A DNA stretch of 64,000 nucleotides from assembly GCA_014843695.1 (NCBI GenBank), contig CM026390.1, positions 61,039,851 through 61,103,850 of the forward strand, written 5' to 3'. This document shows positions 47,431 to 58,400 of the stretch, piece after piece. The stretch's first letter is position 1. Every line of letters begins with the position of its first letter. The notes under the pieces were generated by a model that worked only from the letters and a program-made list of their open reading frames with translations, made no database searches and had not been told where the DNA came from. The stretch is from Archivesica marissinica (lineage: Eukaryota; Mollusca; Bivalvia; Venerida; Vesicomyidae). Made by a program: the position numbers and the translations under genes.

Positions 47431-47440
47431 GTTAAGTTAA

Positions 47441-47829
47441 CACTCATATTTTATAGACTATTGTGGTTAGTTTGTGTGCAGTAGTAATACTATTTGAATG
47501 CACAGCCCGGCCACAGATTAGGCTACAAGCACCAAAATGTATACAGGTCAGTAAAGGAGTCACTCTATACTGTCCCACATCTCATATTCATTGATGTGTG
47601 AATAGGTTTGATATACCGGTAATATTATTTGTATGCACAGCCCGGCTACAAGCACCAAATTCAAAATTCTCATTTCCTTTTTCTGCCATTTACCACAATG
47701 AGCTACAATGCATGGGTAACCACAGATGCAGTGACACATTTTCTTTGGTATTGTATGGAACACATGGGCATTTTGCAATATATACAGTACGAGATAACTC
47801 AAAATAGGTAATTTAAAAAAAAAAATATA
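47441..47829. other. Intergenic sequence, short duplication
   Basis: A roughly 140-bp imperfect duplication: TGCACAGCCCGGC...GGCTACAAGCACCAAA occurs near 47499-47536 and again near 47635-47660. No gene seen. Confidence 0.5.
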
Positions 47830-47833
47830 TTAA

Positions 47834-48117
47834 CCCATTCAACCCCAAGTAACTGACATGGACTGGTGCGTGATATTTTCAGACCAATAAATTAATAAGA
47901 AAATTACCTTTGGACCAGTTCATTTATCAAAATGGGTAATTTTATCTAAAAATAGTAATAATTATTACTGGTAAAAAAGTGCAGATCCTGATGAGACGGC
48001 TCGTCACGAGCCGGCTCATCTGGATCTACACTTTTCATAAGCCTATTTAGAGGCCTGTGGGGTTGAAAGGGTAAATTAGACCATAAGCCTATTTAGAGGC
48101 CTGTGGGGTTGAAAGGG
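47834..48117 (-). mobile_element. TTAA-flanked MITE (family 1), with duplicated right end
   Basis: TTAA at 47830-47833 and CCCATTCAACCCCAAG. The core hairpin GATGAGACGGCTCGTCACG lies near 47989. The last 46 bp (CATAAGCCTATTTAGAGGCC...) are present twice. Confidence 0.85.
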
Positions 48118-48664
48118 TAAATTAGACATACAGATTTATGTCATTTAAAGTTTCTTTATGCGTTTTCTTTTCTTCTAATGGAAATTTGTAAATTATAATT
48201 GATATGCAATACTATATTGTTAACATGAGTAAACAAGCATTTACATGTACGAAGTTGTAGATTATATCTGATACAGGATGAGATTTCAAATATTTGAAGT
48301 ACTCACGACCAATATATTTATAAAATAAGTTAAACAATTGAGAACCACTTGCTTGTGTGATTATCTGTACAGTAAAACCCCTCTAATCCAGACTCCTTCG
48401 GACCAGACAAAAAGTTGGGTTTAGAGTGGGGTTCCGGATTAGAGGGTTTTTATCCTTTTTTTAAATCAAACATACTTATAACTATGGCAAAGTTTCAAAT
48501 TCATTAATCAGTTTAAGTCTGCCATGTAAAGATAATTCTATCCATCTACGCTTATATGGAGGTGCTGCCATGCTTCATATTGTAACCAAATCACTTTTAA
48601 TCACAATGAACGATATTGTTTTGAGGATAAACTGAAAAAAATTATATCATTTAGTTTTTGTTTT

Positions 48665-48945
48665 TTTACGTTTATTTATCGTCGCTACCGGTTGCCCATA
48701 TGAGTGACGCCTCCTGAAGAGATTAGTCATTTTAGATTTTTAGAGAATAGTGCAATGATACAGACAGAGACCCATTCCAGAGTCTCCTCTGGTTCTTTTA
48801 CGTGCACGGTGTACAGCACGAGACCGTGGTTTAAAGTCCCATCTCAAAGATTGTTAATTGTATTAGGGTCAGACGGGGGATCGATCCTGCGATCCCTGGA
48901 TTACCAGTCCAGCGTGTTACCACTGGACTACAGATCTGTCTGTAA
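48665..48945 (-). mobile_element. tRNA-derived SINE (TCGTCGCTACC type)
   Basis: A near-complete copy with head GTAGTCCAGTGGTAACACGC and tail ACGATAAATAAACGTAAAAA on the minus strand. It is one of two inside the pogo-like element. Confidence 0.85.
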
Positions 48946-49065
48946 TGTCATTTAGAGTCATTACACTCTTATTTATTTGGTGAAAGCTAATATCTAATCT
49001 TGTTTCCATAGTGGAACACACATCAAGATCAATCAATGTTATCGCAACTTTACAGTTTACAGTGT

Positions 49066-49353
49066 GTTTTTACGTTTATTTATCGTCGCTACCGGTTGCC
49101 CATATAAGCGACGCCTCCTGAAGAGATTAGTTATTTTAGATTTTGGAGGATAGTGCATGATACAGACAGAGACCCATTCCAGAATCTCTTCTGGTTCTTT
49201 TACGTGCACGGTGTAAAGCCCCGACACGAGACCTCGGTTTAACGTCCCATCTGAAAGACTGTTAATTTTATTAGGGTCAGACGGGGGATCGAACCTGCGA
49301 TCCCTGGATTACCAGTCCAGCGTTTTACCACTGGACTACATATCCGTCTGTAA
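49066..49353 (-). mobile_element. tRNA-derived SINE (TCGTCGCTACC type)
   Basis: A second near-complete copy in the same orientation, about 400 bp from the first. The body GACCTCGGTTTAACGTCCC and head ACGGATATGTAGTCCAGTGG are on the minus strand. Confidence 0.85.
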
Positions 49354-49628
49354 CAGTTTACAAACGGGATAAAATCGACCACATACCCGCTAATGTCTGC
49401 CACCAATTATGAGCATTACAAAGTGTGATTATTACAACTTGCGAAAAACATGGGCGAGTACAATTGGTAAACAATGGAATATTATCACTTTTATGACAAT
49501 ACACGAGGATCATGATGGGACCCTTGACTGGCTTCCTTTCATAATTGGCAAAATCTGGAACTAGAGAAAAAGTCTCGGTTTATGGGATTCCTGATTAGTG
49601 GGGGTTCGGATTAGAGGGTTTTACTGTA

Positions 49629-50194
49629 CTAATTTACATATTACCATATATGTCCATTATTTTCCATTTTCTCACTTATTCGCTCCTCAGATATTCCATA
49701 CTAACTATTACTAACAAGTCAACCATATCAACTACATCTACAATGCACAGGTATCTTGTGTAATACATTGTTGCTAATGATATTTCGACATTGTTGTGTC
49801 TGGTTATGCTTTGTATGTTGTGACAATAAATACCCAGACACTCTTTCAGTGTCTCTATCAACCGGCTTTCTCACAACGGACCCTCATTGATGCCGGATGA
49901 GCTACGTCGACACTTTGTTGATAAATATCCATACCATTAGAAGGGAGGTAATCTACAAATAGCAATTTCACACAAAAATTCATCTATGGGCAGATCTTCA
50001 TAATTACACAAAAACGCATTGTGTCCAATTGTGACCGTGGGATGGTGGAGCCATTATGTTGGCAGTTGAGTTTTATGCACATTTGGCAAGAAATCTAAAT
50101 GTTATGCAAACACATACAGATCTTAGAATAGACATACAGAACATGATGATGAATAAAAGTAAATAGTGTGTGCTAAAATGACTTTTATTTACCA
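49629..50194. other. Intergenic sequence, no gene seen
   Basis: AT-rich; the 61-codon minus ORF is not recognised. Confidence 0.5.
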
Positions 50195-50198
50195 TTAA

Positions 50199-50436
50199 CC
50201 CTTTCAACCCCACAGGCCTCTAAATAGGCTTATGAAAAAGTGTAGATCCAGATGAGCCGGCTCGTGTCACGAGCCGTCTCATCAGGATCTGCACTTTTTT
50301 GCCAGTAATAATTATTAATTTTAGACAAAATTACCCATCTTGATAAATGAACTGGTCCGAATGTAATTTTCTTATTCATTTATTGGTCTAAGAATATCAT
50401 GGACCAGTCCATGTCAGTTACTTGGGGTTGAATGGG
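50199..50436 (+). mobile_element. TTAA-flanked MITE (family 1), 238 bp, best-preserved copy
   Basis: TTAA at 50195-50198 and 50437-50440. The ends CCCTTTCAACCCCACAGG and CTTGGGGTTGAATGGG are inverted repeats. The hairpin core is GATGAGCCGGCTCGTGTCACG. The left block GCCTCTAAATAGGCTTATG is a small hairpin of its own. Confidence 0.92.
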
Positions 50437-50440
50437 TTAA

Positions 50441-50859
50441 AAGATAAAAGCAGCATGTTCGTAGGAAAGAATGCTGCTAGTAATTGACATGTGTTTGGAT
50501 GATCTGTCTATATGAGAGGGTGCATATATTGAGTAGACCTGTTTGGGGATTGGATAATGAACGGCATGGGGAAAGTAACTATGAACTGGCTATGTAGTTT
50601 ATTGAACATAATTAAACGTGCATCAGCTCTTCTTATACGCCTAGACTGTTCAACATAGTAGTGACACTGTCATAGGTAAAGTAATTGCTCTTGACCCAAC
50701 AAGCAGATCTGCACTATTTCTACTTTGTTGTATGGGCTCCACACTGTTGATACATTTTTGACTTGTGAGGTCTTACTAGCATCCTATGCAAATTCTCTGT
50801 TTTTATATTTGTTGGAATTTTTCTTCTCTAGAAAGCAATGAGTGTGATTAACCTTAGCA
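50441..50859. other. Intergenic sequence, no gene seen
   Basis: No features recognised. Confidence 0.5.
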
Positions 50860-51240
50860 GATGTTAGATCCTCACACCCATAAATATTTAGCATCTGGAA
50901 TCGTTTGTCCATGCAATATGTAAATGGAGCTAAATGGTCTCTCAGATCTGGTGATACATGTATATAATTATGAACTACAGACTTTTTTGGTCTACAATGC
51001 ATTTTGATATGAATTCCATTTCAAATTTATTTTGAATTTTCTCAGTCCTGAAGTGTATAGATCTAGGTCATTCTGGAGTGTACTGGATTGTAAGAAGTTG
51101 TTTACTGTGATATAAATATATGGCTTTTATAAATGATGTGTCATCTGCGAATAGTCAAACTTGAGATGTTATGTATAGTAAGTTATATATAGATCGTTGA
51201 TATATAGCAAGACAAGTAGTGGGCCAAGCACTCACTGATT
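50860..51240 (-). pseudogene. Decayed non-LTR retrotransposon reverse transcriptase fragment
   Basis: On the minus strand, in broken frames, one reads VLGPLLVLLYINDLY and then, about 40 bp on in another frame, LFADDTSFIKA. These are the two diagnostic RT motifs (VLGPLLF-IYINDL and FADDT with the catalytic Asp pair). Further on, SIYILHGQTIPDAKYLWV resembles the segment after the RT palm. Frameshifts and stops show it is dead. The clade is not assignable by eye. Confidence 0.75.
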
Positions 51241-52341
51241 ACTGATTAAAAATTCACGACCCAAATTAAAGATTACATGTACTCGGTAACAAGTCATTCC
51301 TTCAAGTGTTCATTGTTTTCTCAAACATGAAGGAAACCATCGAATTGCTCATCTAAAACCATAGTGATGCACATATTTCCGCATTTATGATACAGTTTTA
51401 CCAGATATATCCCTGGCTCTCTGATTTGTTCATAATGATTATAATTATTAGGAGTATTGGGGTCAAATTAAACAACCTAGTTCATTTCCAAATTATATTT
51501 GTAATGTTACGGCTGATGGATCATGTAATTAACAAATTTGTAATGGTTTGTGCGGCGTTATTCCATTCACATGGCCGTTTTCTCCATGTTTCTATGGATA
51601 CACTGGCACTTTTGCACATTTTCAATTTTATTAAATCTGATTCCCAGTTTGAGATCATCTATGTAAATAACAGTTTAAACTTTAAAATATTTGCAAAACG
51701 GTATTATTAGATGTATTCTATAACTACACAGCAGCATGGAGAAAAGTCAACGGTCTGTCACCAGATGGAATCATTTGGAATTAGAACAGACACTCAGATA
51801 GATAATAGAAGTATTGTGGAACATACATGGTGACTGCTTGCTGCAGGCTGTCTACACAAAAGTCAAATTTACCGCTTTGTTTATATTCAAATGTAGTAAT
51901 TATTTTTTATCTCCACTTATTACAAAAATACTAGTCTTAATAGTAACATAACTCAAAATCTGTTGTTACCTGCGACTACTTCCTGTTTCAGTTTCATCAG
52001 CTAAAGAAGTGAAGATTTCTAGCCAATGGTGAAAACATACGTAGTTGATATTTTCAAATACTTTTCTTCAAAATCAATAGTTATGGGTAGTTCATATGTA
52101 TAATCTCAATAATTAATATTTTAAGAGTAATTTCTTTCTTCTGTCCTGAATTCAAAAAATAAAAAACGAAAGTTTTAGTTATTGACCAATGGAAAATTAC
52201 AATATTGGTTTCCTCATACTGTGTTCAAAACCAAAACAAGCATGGCTGTCAAAAAACCAAACAAATGTGTAATCTCCATAAATATTACAGTTTTAGCTTT
52301 ATTTAACCCTGTTTTTACGTGGATGAGTACATGAGACCATA
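51241..52341. other. Upstream flank of ERN1, no gene seen
   Basis: 1.1 kb before the IRE1 start codon. The 107-codon plus ORF at 51387-51710 is not recognised. The IRE1 promoter and 5' UTR probably lie here, but I see no confident core element. Confidence 0.5.
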
Positions 52342-52422
52342 ATGAAGTTGTATGTGTATCGATTTGCGCTGATTATGGTCAGTGTTCTGTGGTCTGTGAT
52401 CGAACATACAGTTTCCAAAGAG
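52342..52422 (+). CDS. ERN1: ERN1 exon 1 (signal peptide)
   Basis: ATG at 52342. The first upstream ATG nearby (in GGATGAGTACATGAG) is out of frame and stops after three codons. Twenty-seven residues with a basic N-region and hydrophobic core (FALIMVSVLWSVI) end at the donor AAAGAG|GTTAGT, phase 0. Confidence 0.8.
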
Positions 52423-55400
52423 GTTAGTTAAGCTTAGTTAAGTTTGTGTCATTTGTCATTCACTGGTTCAGGGACCATCTCAAGATAATGTGTTTCAGTG
52501 ACGCACATAACATTTGCTGGTGTTAGTAAACCATTAAATGACTGACAATAGACATACATATATGGACTCTTTTATTGACAATAAACATACATATATGGAC
52601 TCTTATCCGTTTTTAAGAACTACCCTCGAGTTTCCGTTATGATAAGAAATGATCTGCATTCAACAAAATGAATCTTAAAACTACATAGTTTCTAAATGTA
52701 TGATGTAAATAAAGTAACGTTCCACTTTTATTCCAAAGAATTAGAAATGAATATGACTACGTAAATAACAACGGGCGCTGTCATTTTTACCATGACCCGA
52801 AACCGACATCTGTGGTGACTGGTACCGGAGTTTTCGTGACCTTTCAGAAAATCAATTTTGCGTAACATCGAATGGGTGTAAATATAAAACGAACACAATT
52901 TATGCAGCATAATGATAATTTCTATTATTTTGATGAATATTTCTTTTCACAGTGAACACTTTCACAGTTTAACAAGCATTTTCACATGTGGACACCTAAA
53001 TTCATCACCTAATCTTGTAAACCTGACTTGAACAGTAAATGAGGTCGGTCCAATGGTCACACTGTGCCTATTTGTAAGGGCTGTTGATGAATAATGCCTG
53101 TACTTTCGCTTTGTAGCTGGTGGACTGCCATAAACCTAAAACAAAATTAAAAACTATTCCTTTAAGTACACTACATTACAGGACACATCGTTTAGTTGAC
53201 GCTGACAGTAAACCACTGTATGGACGGACCTCAAAACAATATAAGAGAAGTCTCCAAAACTATCTCCTCTTACACTAATTAAAATTGTAACCCAGTCTAT
53301 ATTGACCTTCACATTAAATGACAGGTAGGTAAACAAATCAGACGACGCAAAACTGGAAATGGTCAATATTTTGCAGTAAATCAAATGGACAGATGGTGAT
53401 GCAATATTGCATTATGATTATGAAAGATAGCATGTTTTATACCAATGCAAGGAAAATAACCGATTACTTACGCCTACACGGATTATATGGCGCATTGTTG
53501 TTGCCAAATATGTAAAATGACCTTTGACACTATCTATTCCTGATTGGTGATGTCAGAAAACACCGATCGCGCGCAGTATTGTAAATACTTACGGGGTAAC
53601 GAAAACGAAGGTATCACGATTTGAGGACACTAGAGGATACTTGTAAATATGGAAAATATTAATTTTGAGAAACGCCTACCCTGACTGTTGCAGGCCAGGT
53701 GTTGACTTTTTAATGACATTGCGAATATACTCTACGCACTCACTATAGATGATAATGATAGTAGCTAAATCGCTTAGTACTGAAATTCTGGCACAAAAGG
53801 CTTATCCTGGGTATACCTATAACCGGTGACATAAGCAATAACCTGTGTATTTGTGTTTCAAAAAGGGGCTGTGCAAATCAGGGTTCATTCTAGGTCAGAA
53901 TTTTAGGAAGAAGTGAGAAAGCGCGTGATCGCTTCCTTAAATGGTGTTCTTTAATATACTTCTGCAAAATAGGTTTAAAATGCACAGTACAACCATTAAA
54001 TACAACATTTGAATAGGAGTGCTTTATAATGGGCCAGTGTATCTTACTAGACAAAATTTGGTTGTTTTAGGGCGAAGTAGGGCCCCCAGAGGGCGAAGTC
54101 AGGGTCCCTAGGGCGACAATTTCGCCCACATCGCCCTCTAGAATGATCCCTGGCAAATTATGTTCACTCTCAAATAAGCATAATGATATTTGTTTTATTG
54201 TATGCAATATCATTTAGGAAGAAATAAATCATAACTGAATCAATAACAAAGTGAAAGCAACAGCACTGGTCTCCATCTTTTATTTACACGGTGAAACTGA
54301 TACCAATGACCGGTGACAATGTAAATTTCACCTCATAAGTTTATACCAGTAGCAATACATGCCATATAATGCAATCACATCACGTGAGCAGCGGGCACTT
54401 TACACATGTCAAATGCAGCTTATAGAGAAGAAATTCATTGAAATTCACCTAAATATTAGTTCATGAGCGCAAATAATAAAAAGAAATTCTGATAATTTGT
54501 TAACTATAACTGATAATCTGTTAACTATAACTGATAATCTGTTAACTATTCCAGCTAGAACTACCATATATTCAAATTCCTTCCTTCCATCGGTACTCCG
54601 TGAATGGAACAGCTTACCTAATGAGGCTAAAACTATTCCGGATTCTTTCAAGGCCTTTCTTTCTTAACACTATCAAGACTAAAATTGGATTTATATATAT
54701 ATATAACTATTTTACTACGGGAAAAGAAGATCCCAGGTTCTACATACACGGCTTAGACTTAAGTTTGAATGAAATGTAGTTTCATGAAGCACCATCTTTT
54801 TCTAAAGAACATTGTAGAATCACCATTATGTAGATGTGGTGTTATAGAAGATAACTTCCACTTCTTCTTTCAATGCCATTTCTATGATCAACTCCGTACA
54901 ACACTCTTCAATAAGCTGTCCACAATTTGTAATGTCAACTGAAACACACTCCTTATAAGGATTTTGCAACCAACACCGCAATTTTCCTGTAAAATTGCTG
55001 TACACGAATACATTATTTATTGGCAGTGAAAGGTTCTGAGATGGATGCTTTCTAAAAATGTTCACATGGCGGATTCCAATCTGAATGCTGTCGTTATTGA
55101 CACAACCGATCCTATTCAACCACTTTTCTTTAATCTAATCACTTTCTTTTCGTGCTCCGATTTGATAGTTCATGTTCTTGAACTTTCTTCAAATATTCAT
55201 TTAAATATTAACTATTTTCCTTGTAACATCCAAAACTATTGACTCACTAATACAATAAGTTCTGAAATTCTTTAGCATATTATCCTAGAATAGATTTCAT
55301 GTATTTTCATTATTATATATATATTATATATATTATTCTCCTGCCTATTGTATATCAATCAATTGATAGGGAGAAGAACTATGTACCTTTTCTTTCGTTC

Positions 55401-58400
55401 TAATCCCTTTCAGTCTACTGCTGTTAAATTATATGTAAAATGTTCATTTCTTGATTACATGTACAAATACTGAAATAAATACTGTTTAAACTAAGCAATA
55501 AAAAAACTGCACTGCAAACAACATAGATCCAGATCAGCCACAGCGTGACACTGCATGCTGATCAGGACCTATGTTGTTTCCAACATAGCCAAGTGTCTTA
55601 GCAAGATCATCTGAATAGCAAACAGCATAGAGCCTGATCAGACAGCACATTCCAGGGCAGCTGATCTGGCTCTGTGTTCTTTGCAGATACTGTTTGAATG
55701 GTATCCAGAATCAAATGGGTTAAGTGAGGTTGTCTCTGTCAAGTATGTGCATCATGTGAAACAAAAACACATTGACATACATGTAAGATGTTGGTAAAGT
55801 TGCTTACAAGAGTGGACATCATGTAACGTTATTTAAATTAATTTATGTACATGTATGTTGCTTAAATAGATCAGTAATGCTGTACATGTTTATTTGTCGT
55901 ATTTATTGATTAATGTATGTGACTTGTTAATTGTTGATAATGTGGCTCTTTATTTATGACTTTCTATTTTACTAGCATGACACTGCGTCATTAACAGTAC
56001 ATGATCAGCTGATATTTGTGTCTACAATCAGTGGAAAGTTCTATGCTGTCAGCAAGCAAACTGGACATACACTGTGGTCTCTAGATGAGGGTAGGTTTTG
56101 TACATGCATATGAGTTTTTTAAAACTTTAATTATTTTACAACGATTGCGAAGCAAGTTTTAACAACTTATATGTGGTCATTCATGTGGGAGGAGACCGGA
56201 GTACCCGGAGAAAACCCACCTATCCGATCTGGCGACCATCGCACATACTTCCCGGTCCGAGAACACTGCGCTAACCACTGTGCTAATCGGACAGCCTTAT
56301 GAGAATGACAATGCAGAGTTCTATCAAATGGTATGCATTTGAATGACTACACATAATGCAACCCGAAACAAAAAATTTGTCATTACTGGAGAAGTTAACT
56401 TAATGCCAGTGTTCCCTCTGTTTGAATTTTGTATGTTCCACTTCTGTTGCTAATTGGAAAAAAACTGGAGCCAATTTGAAAAACTTGCAGCCAACTAAGA
56501 GCTATATAGTTCACAGATAAATATTTGAAGCCATGTATTTGACAAAACATGTGCACAAAAGAAAATAGTTGCACCAGATATTTTCGCCAATTCACAAAAT
56601 TTAAAACCAGTATTTGTGTTTTGTCACAATTCATTGCCATTGCCGCCGGGACAGTGGGAACCCTGAATGCAAATGTACATTATTTAACATGAAGATTGAT
56701 TGGAAGAAGTATTGCAGTTGTTTTAATCTATCTGTGTATTTCATTACTCCATGTATAGCTACCTAGTTTGGTTTGTGAATTGCAGGGGCGTAGCTTGGCT
56801 GGAATCGATGTGTAGGCCAACATAAAACTTAAGACGGAAGGGGTGTCCGGGGGTCGTCCCCAGGAAAACTATTTATAGCATATATAATTTAATCCTGGCC
56901 TCCCGATTTTTGTTGCAGATTTGGCATTTTTATGTTTTCGATTTTTCAGGGAAAAGTGTAGGCCACGGCCTATAGGAAGCTACTCCAATGACTTGAAACA
57001 AGACACATTTTCTAGTACACCTTATTGTCATTGTCACATATGAAATTAGCAAAAATAAAGGGGGCTGACCACAGGCACTAGATAATCAACTTTTTATGCC
57101 CTTATAATAGTCTTTTTAGTCTTGATTTTATAGTTAGACTTTAAAGTCTCTGTCTGTATCATTAAAGCAGCATTACATCGTAATAAAGGATGTTTTGGGT
57201 AAAATATAAATACTAATGTGTGTGTGTGTTTACAAAAATCGAAATAGTCGCTCAGAAACGATAAAATTCCAATAAATTTAAACTGTCGTATACACGAATT
57301 TGTTGATCAACACACGAAATGTAAGCACGCACAGTGCGCATGCGTGAAACAACAGAGGATGTAGAAAACAACGTATATATTTTGAACATGAAAGACTATC
57401 TATCTATCTTCCTCTAATATCGAACCACTCACAGGGATGTAGAAATGTGCCTAACGACTTAGCTATCAGAGGTATGAATCAACATATCGAGTAATTTAAT
57501 TAAAAAAGAAAACGTGGGACAAATGGGGAATGCAAACAAGTGCGGACGATGCGTTCCGGTTGTAAACAAGTGCATGACCGATCGACTCGGAAAGTCCTAC
57601 TTTCGGTTTCGTGTTTGTTTTATCGCAAAAAAAACACTGTTTACCAAATGAACATAAGCATACAAAATATAGTAAAGTAGTAATGTAGCATTGCTACCCA
57701 TACGTAAAAATTGAATTTTTCAAATATCTTTTACTTCATACGATGTAATGCTGCTTTAAACCAAGGTCTCATGTCGGTGCTTTACACGTAAAAGAACGGT
57801 GCATGTAAAAGAACCAGAGAAGAGGTGTCTGTCTGTATCATTGCACTATCCTCAAAAATGTAGTCACTCATTTCGTCAGGAGTCACTCATTTAGGCAACC
57901 GGTAGCCACGGAAAATAAATGTAAAAACACAGACTAATTATAATTCCATAGGGCATAAATAATGATTGTGTCCTGTACCTGTGGTGCTGACCCCCAAAGT
58001 GTGTCATGACACCTACATGTAGGTCATCGGGCAGGGCATGACACCCGTCCATTTTGGCATAGCAGGAGCATAGTTTGTTTTATATGCTATATTTGTTTTA
58101 TTGCATCATATTTAGAACCTTGTCCTGACTTGTTCAACACAACACTTCAATGTATATATGTGCACCATGTAGTACAGTCACTTCCATTAGGCAGCCAACC
58201 TGTATTATATATACAGTCAAACCTGTGTTAGTTGTCACCTCCATTAAGCAGCCAACCTGTATTATATATACAGTCAAACCTGTGTTAGTCGTCACCTCCA
58301 TTAAGCAGCCAACCTGTATTATATATACAGTCAAACCTGTGTTAGTGGTCACCTCCATTAGGCAGCCAACCTGTATTATATATACAGTCAAACCTGTGTT

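Larger units (their letters stand above)
48370..49626. mobile_element. CAGT-ended TA-flanked element (pogo/Tigger-like), 1.26 kb, containing two SINEs
   Basis: TA flanks both ends. The left end CAGTAAAACCCCTCTAATCC pairs with the right end GGATTAGAGGGTTTTACTG. The TIR continues less perfectly (GACTCCTTCGGACC versus the inverse of ATGGGATTCCTGATTAG). No transposase ORF remains. SINE insertions at about 48665-48945 and 49066-49353 make up nearly half the length. Confidence 0.85.

Noticed and set aside
54445..54651. Minus-strand ORF in the retrotransposon region
   Set aside because: It is the antisense shadow of the plus-strand REWNSLP segment of the non-LTR fragment.
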